NCBI RefSeq assembly: GCF_035818675.1
Contig: NZ_JAYKZZ010000001.1
Span: 785,527-849,526 of the forward strand
DNA from: Parapedobacter flavus
Lineage (GTDB): Bacteria; Bacteroidota; Bacteroidia; Sphingobacteriales; Sphingobacteriaceae
Direction: 5' to 3'
DNA length: 64,000 bases
In this document: piece by piece, positions 50,577-57,768 of the stretch
Layout: the number at the start of each line of letters is the position of its first letter
Numbering within the stretch: the first letter of the stretch is position 1
Translations under genes and position numbers: made by a program
The notes under the pieces: model-generated
Databases searched by the model: none
What the model was told of the DNA's origin: nothing
Seen by the model: only the letters and a program-made list of their open reading frames with translations

Positions 50577-51127
50577 ATGGCTTCAGCTACAACTTCTTGT
50601 ACTTCGGGCACCATCCGCTTGAGCAGGCCTTCGATGCCGGCTTTGAGCGTGATCATGGAGGAGGGGCAACCACTGCATGAGCCCCGCAGTTCGACCAGCA
50701 CCCGCCCTTCCTCGAAGGCGACATAGCTAATCGCACCACCGTCTTGCTCAACGGCTGGCCGCACATAATCATGCAAGATCTGTTGTATCTTGATTTCGGT
50801 TTCCGACCCCTCAAAGGCGACATCTTCATCCTTGTCCACTTCTTGCACTTTCAACTCCGATTCTACTGCACCTTTGACGAAGTCTTTCAAGATGGCCTCG
50901 ATGTCTTCCCACTCGGCGTCCTCGGTTTTCGTGACGGTAACAAAATTGCTGGCGAAGAACACGCCATTCACGAAATTAAATTTGAAAAGTTCGCGGGCAA
51001 ATGGCGACTCCTGCGCTTTTTCCCGATCGGGATAGTCCAAACTCCCATTAATCAACAGTTTGTTAACCAAAAACTTCATGGTTGCCGGGTTGGGCGTGTA
51101 TTCGGTATATACGTTTATTGTTGCCAT
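50573..51127 (-). CDS. Nfu-type iron-sulfur scaffold/carrier protein
   Basis: 184 residues. The N-terminal Nfu_N domain reads VYTEYTPNPATMKFLVNKLL and FARELFKFNFVNGVFFASNF. The C-terminal NifU-like domain carries IQQILHDYVRPAVEQDGGAI and the cluster-binding pair in LRGSCSGCPSSMITLKAGIE. It passes Fe-S clusters to target enzymes in the cytoplasm. It is transcribed together with the downstream esterase. Confidence 0.94.
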   Translation of the reverse strand: MATINVYTEYTPNPATMKFLVNKLLINGSLDYPDREKAQESPFARELFKFNFVNGVFFASNFVTVTKTEDAEWEDIEAILKDFVKGAVESELKVQEVDKDEDVAFEGSETEIKIQQILHDYVRPAVEQDGGAISYVAFEEGRVLVELRGSCSGCPSSMITLKAGIEGLLKRMVPEVQEVVAEAM

Positions 51128-51193
51128 TTTCTCGTCGTTTTTTACAAAAATATCAATATTTCCCTAAAATTAGGGTCAGCGTATCGTCAAAGG

Positions 51194-52537
51194 TTACACG
51201 CCGGTGTAGTTCCAAGGCGTTATCGCCTTCAACTCGGATTTTATTTCCGCGCTCACATTCAGCGTCTCCACGAAAGCGGCGATGGTATCTTGGGTCACCG
51301 TATCGTTGGTACGGGTTAGCGCCTTCAACGCTTCATACGGTTTGGGATAACCCTCACGCCGCAGGATGGTTTGGATAGCCTCTGCCACCACGGCCCAATT
51401 TTGTTCCAAGTCGGTCTTCAATGCGCCCTCGTTGAGGATGAGCTTTTGCAACCCTCTTGCTGCCGACTTGATGGCGATCAACGTATGGGCTACGGGCACC
51501 CCAGTATTGCGGAGGACAGTAGAATCGGTGAGGTCGCGCTGTAAGCGTGATATAGGAAGTTTGGCAGCGAAGTGCTCCAGTAGTGCATTGGCAATACCCA
51601 AATTTCCCTCGGCATTTTCGAAGTCGATCGGATTGACCTTATGCGGCATGGCCGAAGAGCCAATTTGTCCTTTCGTAATCTTCTGTTTGAAATAATCCAT
51701 CGAGATGTAGGTCCAGATGTCGCGACACATATCCATCAAAATGGTGTTGATACGTTTCAATGCATCACATTGTGCCGCGAAATGGTCGTAGTGTTCGATC
51801 TGTGTGGTCGTTTGTGATCGGTGCAACCCCAACGTATCGTTTACGAACGAATTGCCGAAGGCTACCCAGTCTACGTGCGGGTAGGCCACATAGTGCGCAT
51901 TGAAATTGCCGGTGGCCCCGCCGAATTTTGCGGCATGGGGGATACCCTCAAGGAGGTGTAACTGCTGGTTCAGCCGTTCGATGAAAACCCTGATCTCTTT
52001 ACCCAACCGGGTAGGAGATGCAGGTTGGCCGTGTGTGCGGGCCAGCATGGGCACCGCTGCCCATTCGGCCGCCCGTTGCTCCAATGCGGTAACGAACGCT
52101 TTGAGCTGAGGAAGGTAAACGTTGGAAAGCGCCTCCTTCCAGGCATAGGGCACCGCGGTGTTATTGATGTCCTGCGACGTTAATCCGAAATGGATGAATT
52201 CCAACGAGTCAGTCAGTCCAAGTGTTTCGAACCGGTCTTTGAGGAAATATTCCACGGCTTTTACATCGTGGTTGGTCTCCTTTTCCTTGTCTTTAATCCA
52301 CGCTGCATCGGCTAAGCTGAAATTTATATAAATATCACGGAGCTTCGCGTTGAGGCTTCCATCAAAATGCTGCAATTGCGGTATGCCGCATGCTGATAAC
52401 CCGATGAAATATTCTACCTCCACAAATACACGGAACTTAATGAGCGCATATTCGGAAAAATAAGCGGCTAATTCCTGGGTGGCGTGATGATAGCGACCAT
52501 CTACGGGAGATATTGCGGTCAATGGTGATAACGTCAT
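51194..52537 (-). CDS. purB: Adenylosuccinate lyase
   Basis: 447 residues from ATG 52537. The start LSPLTAISPVDGRYHHATQE is typical of the long PurB class. Catalytic regions are FGLTSQDINNTAVPYAWKEA, MLARTHGQPASPTRLGKEIR and the signature GSSAMPHKVNPIDFENAEGN. It splits adenylosuccinate to AMP and SAICAR to AICAR in purine synthesis. It stands alone between the Nfu gene and a small lipoprotein gene, all on the minus strand. Confidence 0.96.
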   Translation of the reverse strand: MTLSPLTAISPVDGRYHHATQELAAYFSEYALIKFRVFVEVEYFIGLSACGIPQLQHFDGSLNAKLRDIYINFSLADAAWIKDKEKETNHDVKAVEYFLKDRFETLGLTDSLEFIHFGLTSQDINNTAVPYAWKEALSNVYLPQLKAFVTALEQRAAEWAAVPMLARTHGQPASPTRLGKEIRVFIERLNQQLHLLEGIPHAAKFGGATGNFNAHYVAYPHVDWVAFGNSFVNDTLGLHRSQTTTQIEHYDHFAAQCDALKRINTILMDMCRDIWTYISMDYFKQKITKGQIGSSAMPHKVNPIDFENAEGNLGIANALLEHFAAKLPISRLQRDLTDSTVLRNTGVPVAHTLIAIKSAARGLQKLILNEGALKTDLEQNWAVVAEAIQTILRREGYPKPYEALKALTRTNDTVTQDTIAAFVETLNVSAEIKSELKAITPWNYTGV

Positions 52538-52617
52538 ATAATTACTTTTGCGCAAAGGTAACTATTTGACGCGCGAATTGCGAAATACGGCCGCAATTTA
52601 GCCATCATATGCGACCA

Positions 52618-52818
52618 TTACGGAAAAGATGGACTTGCCATCGAATCGGTCGTACGCGACGTGTCGTCCATGGTGTCCCAAGTCGCCGAATCATTTGCAA
52701 CCGAGTCGCCGAACAGCGAATCGGCTCCCTCCGTATCCTCGCGGTTGCCGTTCATGTTTCCACAAGATGCCATTCCGATCAAAAGCCCAAAGGCTAATAC
52801 TAATCCCAACGTTTTCAT
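52618..52818 (-). CDS. Small lipoprotein
   Basis: 66 residues. The signal peptide MKTLGLVLAFGLLIGMASC ends in a clear lipobox (GMASC). The mature part of about 48 residues is rich in Asp, Ser, Thr and Gly (EDTEGADSLFGDSVANDSAT) with no fold motif. Such tiny acidic lipoproteins are frequent in Sphingobacteriaceae and their function is unknown. Confidence 0.7.
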   Translation of the reverse strand: MKTLGLVLAFGLLIGMASCGNMNGNREDTEGADSLFGDSVANDSATWDTMDDTSRTTDSMASPSFP

Positions 52819-52849
52819 ATTCTTTTTTTAATTTGACGTGATGTGTTCA

Positions 52850-53770
52850 TTATATCGTGATCCGTCCTCCCGTAACAGGAAGCGTGGCGCCTGAAATGTA
52901 ATTCGCCTCCTCGGAGGCGAGGAAGACATAAGCCGGCGCTACTTCTGCCGGCTGCCCGGGGCGCCCAAATGGTGTGTTTTCGCCGAAATGCTCATGATCC
53001 GGTATGGTCGATGGAATCAGTGGCGTCCAAATCGGACCAGGTGCCACGGCATTTACCCGGATGCCTTTCCCTTGTTCCAAAAGCAGTTGATTAAGGTTGG
53101 ACGTGAAATTTTGAATGGCAGCCTTGGTCGCTGCATAGGGCAACAAGGTAGGGTTGGGCTCGTAGGCGTTTACCGACGTGGTGTTAATGATGCTTCCACC
53201 AGGAGGCATGTGCCGTTCCGCGGCCTTGCAGAGGTAAAACATACTGTGCATATTTACCGCAAACGTCTTTTCCCATTCCCATGCGGGTATGTCTTGTAAT
53301 TTTTCGCGAGACATCTGGTAGGCGGCATTATTGACTATGATGTCGATTTTGCCAAACTTATCGACCGCCGTGTCGATGATTTTCTGACAATGGGTTTCGG
53401 AGCTAATGTCGCCCTTCACGGCGACAGCCTGGCGCCCTGCTTCTTTAATATGTTTTACCGTATCTTCCGCATCTCGGTCCTCTACATCGTCTAGGTAACA
53501 GATGAGCACATCGGCTCCTTCGCGGGCGAAGGCGATGGCAACGGCTTTACCAATACCCGAATCACCGCCAGTAATAATCGCCGCTTTGCCTACCAATCGA
53601 TTTTTGCCGCGGTACGATTGTTCGCCGTGGTCGGCTTTTGGGTTCATGGCACTTTCGGTGCCGGGCACATCTTGCGGGGCTCTTGGAAAGGGTGGCTTTG
53701 GGTATTTGCTGACGGGATCTTCACCGGACCCCGCTGTCCCCTTGTTTTGTTTGTTCGTTGCTGAAGGCAT
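52850..53770 (-). CDS. SDR-family oxidoreductase (YghA-like)
   Basis: 306 residues. A Pro-rich N-terminal extension of about 50 residues (KYPKPPFPRAPQDVPGTESA) is typical of the YghA/glucose-1-dehydrogenase-like subgroup. The cofactor motif is IITGGDSGIGKAVAIAFA, NNAA follows in IDIIVNNAAYQ, and the catalytic Ser and Tyr-x3-Lys lie in INTTSVNAYEP and YAATKAAIQNFTS. It ends SGATLPVTGG-RITI as expected. It probably reduces aldehydes or ketones with NAD(P)H and is often stress-induced. Confidence 0.9.
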   Translation of the reverse strand: MPSATNKQNKGTAGSGEDPVSKYPKPPFPRAPQDVPGTESAMNPKADHGEQSYRGKNRLVGKAAIITGGDSGIGKAVAIAFAREGADVLICYLDDVEDRDAEDTVKHIKEAGRQAVAVKGDISSETHCQKIIDTAVDKFGKIDIIVNNAAYQMSREKLQDIPAWEWEKTFAVNMHSMFYLCKAAERHMPPGGSIINTTSVNAYEPNPTLLPYAATKAAIQNFTSNLNQLLLEQGKGIRVNAVAPGPIWTPLIPSTIPDHEHFGENTPFGRPGQPAEVAPAYVFLASEEANYISGATLPVTGGRITI

Positions 53771-53892
53771 GTTTAATACTATTTGGTTGCGTTACATTGC
53801 AAAGGGGCTAACAATTCGATTTACTGATGGTTTGAGATTTTTCAAACATTTTAATGCTGCCAATTGTCATCTATAGCGAAAGCAAACAAGAT

Positions 53893-54147
53893 ATGGCGAT
53901 AAAGAAAGAGAACGCTTCGCTCACGGCCAACAGTGAAAAACTGCGTAACAAGAAAGACGATAGCCTCATCCGGGTACGAGACGATTTGAAAGAAAAAAAG
54001 CAGCAAAAAAACTACGAGGCAGGGATCGATCCGCAAGATGAGCAGCTCCATACCGTGCCTAAGGAGCGCGCGTCTAAAGGCGCCATCAAGCCAGGAGAGG
54101 GGAACCGCCTGCAAACGGACAGTAGCCAAGATACACCAGCGAAGTAA
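53893..54147 (+). CDS. Small charged protein, unknown function
   Basis: 84 residues from ATG 53893, without Cys and very rich in Lys, Glu, Asp and Gln (SEKLRNKKDDSLIRVRDDLK). It looks largely disordered or helical and hydrophilic, like general stress proteins of the kind found before topoisomerase IB and SDR genes. No family was recognised. It heads a plus-strand run of small genes leading to topoisomerase IB. Confidence 0.5.
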   Translation: MAIKKENASLTANSEKLRNKKDDSLIRVRDDLKEKKQQKNYEAGIDPQDEQLHTVPKERASKGAIKPGEGNRLQTDSSQDTPAK

Positions 54148-54296
54148 ACAAAAGTATAATACCGGAAAAATATTATATGGATACGTTCGTACAATCTTTT
54201 TGGATACCCAGCGTTATGAAGATAACAGTGGCCAGTTAAACTGCGTAAACTTAATAAACGGATTATCAACTACGTAATTGACCAGTATAGGTGCCC

Positions 54297-54665
54297 ATGA
54301 GGAAGAAAATTTTGTATATCGAAGATGATCCGGACATGGCTGATGTTGTCGCGGAAATCATGCAATTTGAAGACTACGAAGTGCTTACGGACAGCGGGAA
54401 GGCGATGCATAGGCTTTTAAAAGATAACCATATCGGCCTTATATTAATGGATGAGGGGCTTAGTTGGTGTTGGGGTAGCAGTCTTTGTAAGGAGCTGCGC
54501 TCGGATGAGAAGACGGCGAGCATACCGATTATTATGATTTCGGCAGTTCGTGAAATCGACAATATCGCAGCGCACTGTGGAGCTAATGCCTATATCCGTA
54601 AGCCATTTGAAATATACGATGTAATCGACGTTGTAAATAACCATTACCCAACCGAGTCACTATGA
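54297..54665 (+). CDS. Single-domain response regulator
   Basis: 122 residues from ATG 54297. The receiver fold is complete: acidic pair in ILYIEDDPDMADVVAEIM, phosphoacceptor Asp52 in LILMDEGLSWCWGSSLCKEL, Ser in IIMISAVRE and Lys102 in YIRKPFEIYDVIDVV. There is no output domain. The loop after Asp52 (EGLSWCWG) is unusual and hydrophobic. A hybrid kinase or DNA-binding partner elsewhere in the genome must act with it. Confidence 0.85.
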   Translation: MRKKILYIEDDPDMADVVAEIMQFEDYEVLTDSGKAMHRLLKDNHIGLILMDEGLSWCWGSSLCKELRSDEKTASIPIIMISAVREIDNIAAHCGANAYIRKPFEIYDVIDVVNNHYPTESL

Positions 54666-54680
54666 TGAAAACGATATAGT

Positions 54681-54878
54681 ATGAAGAGTGTAAAATCAAA
54701 TGGCATACCAGCGCGGGGCACTGGTCACCAAGGCGAAATGCTGTATGACAAGGTGAATGAGGGAAGCATCAGCGATAACAAAGGTCAGGAGGAGTCGCGC
54801 ATGCGGACGCTTGAAAACCTGAGACTAGCGTTGTTTTTTTGCCAGGCACAAGGTCGCATGGCGCGGGGAGAGCAATAA
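54681..54878 (+). CDS. Small hypothetical protein
   Basis: 65 residues from ATG 54681, 15 bp after the receiver gene. Gly/Ser/Asn-rich first half, then a short helix (RTLENLRLALFFCQAQGRMA). No motif was recognised. Its place between two plausible small genes on the same strand and similar base composition support it, but it could be non-coding. Confidence 0.35.
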   Translation: MKSVKSNGIPARGTGHQGEMLYDKVNEGSISDNKGQEESRMRTLENLRLALFFCQAQGRMARGEQ

Positions 54879-54897
54879 CGCACACATACCGCACATA

Positions 54898-55146
54898 ATG
54901 ACACACCACGCTTGGCAATTGTTGCATGCATTGAGCCGATGGTCCACGGGATCCATTCAGAAGTTTTCCGAGGAGCTGGATATCGATCCGACGGTGATGC
55001 ACGAGGCCGCCGCGGAACTGCAGGCAGCTGGTTTGCTGGTGGCCTTTCAAATGAAAGACCATAAGCCCTTCGGCAATGCGATGTTGGAAATTACACAAGA
55101 AGGACTTGATTTCATCCAAACGCACGAAAACGAAACCAACCCTTAA
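54898..55146 (+). CDS. Small winged-helix-like protein
   Basis: 82 residues. The order of helices (LLHALSRWSTGSIQKFSEEL, DPTVMHEAAAELQAAGLLVA) followed by a short beta hairpin and FIQTHE fits a compact winged helix of the MarR/ArsR size, though the recognition helix is not distinctive. Its last 71 bp overlap the beginning of the topoisomerase IB gene in another frame. Confidence 0.5.
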   Translation: MTHHAWQLLHALSRWSTGSIQKFSEELDIDPTVMHEAAAELQAAGLLVAFQMKDHKPFGNAMLEITQEGLDFIQTHENETNP

Positions 55147-56176
55147 GCGAAAACGTATCAAGCTTCGTTATTTATTGGATGTGGTGGCCGGCTATGGTCG
55201 GGTGCGATGCGGACGGGGTTTCTATTATACGGATGTAGCAGGGAATCGGGTTGCAGATGCAGCGAAGCTCGCGCGATTCCGTGCGCTGGTCATCCCGCCA
55301 GGATGGAAAGAGGTGTGGATAAACCCCAGTAAAAAAGGACATCTCCAAGCCACAGGCATCGACGAGGAGGGCCGGAAACAGTATCTGTACCATCCCGAAT
55401 GGACCAGCGAGCGGCAGGCCAAGAAACTAACAAGAATCGCCGCATTTGGAAAGGTGCTGCCTCGTTTAAGACGGCGGATCGCAACGGATATGCGGTGTAA
55501 AGTATTAACGAAAGAAAAGGTGACCGCCATCGCATTAAAAACGACAGAGGAGACATTGATTCGTATTGGCAACGATCAGTATCTTCGCCGGTACGGAAGC
55601 CATGGATTGACTACACTCAAAAAGAAACATGTCCGTATCACAGCGGGGGAATCTGTATTTCGGTTTAAGGGCAAAAAGGGGGTGCGACAGGAAATTAAAA
55701 TAAGAAGCTCCCGATTAGCAAGCCATCTGGAGGCATTAGCCCGATTAAAAGGAGCTTATTTGTTTCAATACGTGGAGGAAAGCGATGGGTCGCCGTGCAG
55801 GCTACGGTCTCAAGATGTCAATACATATATCCAAGCGCATGCTGGTGTATCGTTTTCTTCAAAAGATTACCGGACTTGGTACGCCAGTTTCTGGGCCTTC
55901 CGTTTTTTCGCCCATTGCAGTGCGTATGCCAGCGAACAGGAATGTCAAGCCAACATCGTATCGGTATTGGATAAGGTTTCTCAACGGTTAGGGAATACGC
56001 GTACGGTTTGTAAACAGTATTACGTACCGGATAGCATTGTGCAAGCCTATAAAAACGGCACACTAACCGAGTACCTCGCAACCCTACGAAATGGGGAGCG
56101 TATGCTCACCAAGAAAGAAACGGAAAAAGGCCTATTGGCTTTTTTGGAACACGCCGCCACGAAACCTTCCACTTAG
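55076..56176 (+). CDS. Eukaryote-like DNA topoisomerase IB
   Basis: 366 residues from the only in-frame ATG before the conserved region. The N-terminal lobe shows VRCGRGFYYTDVAGNRVADA, RFRALVIPPGWKEVWINPSK and LQATGIDEEGRKQYLYHPEW. The catalytic lobe has TEETLIRIGNDQYLRRYGSH, YRTWYASFWAFRFF and the active-site Tyr316 in KQYYVPDSIVQAY. It relaxes supercoils through a 3'-phosphotyrosine link. Because of the late preceding stop the first 24 residues overlap the winged-helix gene and are not conserved. It ends 4 bp into the convergent permease gene. Confidence 0.9.
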   Translation: MRCWKLHKKDLISSKRTKTKPTLKRKRIKLRYLLDVVAGYGRVRCGRGFYYTDVAGNRVADAAKLARFRALVIPPGWKEVWINPSKKGHLQATGIDEEGRKQYLYHPEWTSERQAKKLTRIAAFGKVLPRLRRRIATDMRCKVLTKEKVTAIALKTTEETLIRIGNDQYLRRYGSHGLTTLKKKHVRITAGESVFRFKGKKGVRQEIKIRSSRLASHLEALARLKGAYLFQYVEESDGSPCRLRSQDVNTYIQAHAGVSFSSKDYRTWYASFWAFRFFAHCSAYASEQECQANIVSVLDKVSQRLGNTRTVCKQYYVPDSIVQAYKNGTLTEYLATLRNGERMLTKKETEKGLLAFLEHAATKPST

Positions 56177-57270
56177 TTACTGCGGACGGCCTTACGCTTA
56201 AAAACTTGGGTGAGTGATGGTCGCTTTTTTGGGGTATTTGCCGGCCCGATCAGCATGCCGTAGGCTTGGAGCCCCGGCACATTGTCGCAGACTATCTTCA
56301 CAATACCGATAACCGGAATGGCGAGCGCCATGCCCGCGATGCCCCAAAGGAACTCTCCAGCCACCAAACCCATGATGGTAAATAGGGGGTTGATATTCAC
56401 CTGCTGGCCAACAACCAGCGGCTCCAATACGTATGTTTGTAAAAACTGTACCGTTAGGTATACCGCAACGATTCCAACGATCATCCCCAAATCACCTCCC
56501 TGTACCAACGCAGCAAAAATCGCGATAAGGTTGCCGATTAGATTCCCAAGAAAGGGTACAATCTCGAGAATGCCGCAGATGATAGCAAAGAGTACCGCTC
56601 CTTGTAGTCCAACGATCCAAAACCCAATACCATACATCACCCACAACATGGCGATCATGCTAAACAGGCCGGTGAGGTAATGCCCCGAAAGGGCTTCCGA
56701 CTTTTGGATGATGGCTTGGGCGTTTTTTCTCTTGTCTTGCGGAACAATTCGCAAAAAAAATTGCTTCAGATGGTCGCGATAATACAGGAATAACCAGATA
56801 TACACGACGATAAGTACCGCATTGACAACAATATTGGCGAGCGAATTTACAAAACTCATCAGTAGCGCATTGGCCTGTCCCGATGCTTGGCTGGTTTGTT
56901 CTTCAATCATTTTGTTTTGGTCGTCGATACTGATGCCGACCGTATCGCTTACCCAATCGCGCAGCTCTTTTGCACCACTAGCAAGCCGCTCTTTCATTTC
57001 ATCAATGCTACTCGTCAACTGGCCTAGTTGCCATGTCAGGATAATGCCTAGCAGGGCAATAGCTCCAATAAACAGCAACACGGCGGTAGCGGATGAGCCC
57101 GCCCGGCTCATGCCCTTCCTTTCCAGCCAATCGCTGATACGGACCAACAACATGGCGAGTAGGGCGGCGAGCACAACCGGAATGAGGAAAGGTGCGGCTA
57201 AATATAAGGCTGTGGCCGACAACATGGCAATCGCAGCAATATAGGCAAGTTGTTTGGTTTTGGTGTACAT
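56173..57270 (-). CDS. AI-2E family transporter (PerM/YdiK-like)
   Basis: 365 residues with about eight membrane helices, among them ALYLAAPFLIPVVLAALLAM and FAIICGILEIVPFLGNLIGN. Family landmarks are the DHLKQFFLRIVPQDKRK loop after the second membrane pair and LEPLVVGQQVNINPLFTIMG with LWGIAGMALAIPVIGIVKIV near the end. Members act in export of small molecules or ions; the autoinducer-2 name is historical. It lies 8 bp after the small SAP-like gene on the same strand. Confidence 0.9.
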   Translation of the reverse strand: MYTKTKQLAYIAAIAMLSATALYLAAPFLIPVVLAALLAMLLVRISDWLERKGMSRAGSSATAVLLFIGAIALLGIILTWQLGQLTSSIDEMKERLASGAKELRDWVSDTVGISIDDQNKMIEEQTSQASGQANALLMSFVNSLANIVVNAVLIVVYIWLFLYYRDHLKQFFLRIVPQDKRKNAQAIIQKSEALSGHYLTGLFSMIAMLWVMYGIGFWIVGLQGAVLFAIICGILEIVPFLGNLIGNLIAIFAALVQGGDLGMIVGIVAVYLTVQFLQTYVLEPLVVGQQVNINPLFTIMGLVAGEFLWGIAGMALAIPVIGIVKIVCDNVPGLQAYGMLIGPANTPKKRPSLTQVFKRKAVRSN

Positions 57271-57277
57271 GGGGCGT

Positions 57278-57526
57278 TCAATGATGCCTGATTTTTTCTA
57301 TCAACTGTTTTTTATTCAACTTGGAATACCCGTCAATGCCGATTTTCTTGGCCTCTTTGGTCAATTCATCCTTCGTGCGCTCATCCAAGTCACTAGCTTT
57401 CCCGCCCTTTTTGCTGGCGTTGGGCGTGTTGGCAATGCGGGCAGCCTTTTCTTTGCTCATACCGTCATCGCGCAAGGCTTCGTATTTCTCGTCGTCCTTG
57501 ATTTGTTTACCGTGATCTTTTACCAT
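57278..57526 (-). CDS. Small protein with Rho-N/SAP-like domain
   Basis: 82 residues. The N-terminal half is charged (MVKDHGKQIKDDEKYEALRD) and contains SKEKAARIANTPNASKKGGK. The C-terminal half KDELTKEAKKIGIDGYSKLN with KKQLIEKI is a Rho-N/SAP-type helix-extended-helix for nucleic acid binding. Such proteins are widespread small stress-related genes in Bacteroidota. It is transcribed together with the AI-2E permease. Confidence 0.75.
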   Translation of the reverse strand: MVKDHGKQIKDDEKYEALRDDGMSKEKAARIANTPNASKKGGKASDLDERTKDELTKEAKKIGIDGYSKLNKKQLIEKIRHH

Positions 57527-57581
57527 GATCTTTTTGTTTTATGATATCCACGACCAAACCGGCTACTCTTTTTCGATATCG

Positions 57582-57707
57582 TCATTGCCCGACCCCGTTT
57601 TCAGGCTTATCCATCGATTTGGAATCTTTCATAAGGTAATCGTTAGAAGATGCGTACTCGTGTATAGGGACTAACACCGAGGTATACCCATATGTTTTGA
57701 TTAACAT
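57582..57707 (-). CDS. Possible small protein, perhaps frameshifted
   Basis: A 41-codon minus-strand frame from ATG 57707 to TGA 57582, in the gap between the SAP-like gene and the copper ATPase. The end of the frame reads MDKPENGVGQ. Dropping one G from the GGGG run would continue as GSGNDDIEKE and stop at 57563, a more typical acidic tail, so a one-base insertion is possible. No family was recognised; coding status is doubtful. Confidence 0.2.
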   Translation of the reverse strand: MLIKTYGYTSVLVPIHEYASSNDYLMKDSKSMDKPENGVGQ

Positions 57708-57768
57708 TTCTTAGGCAGGCCGACGGGAATCGTACTGCTGTTCGCGCTACGTGTCGTACAGATACTTC

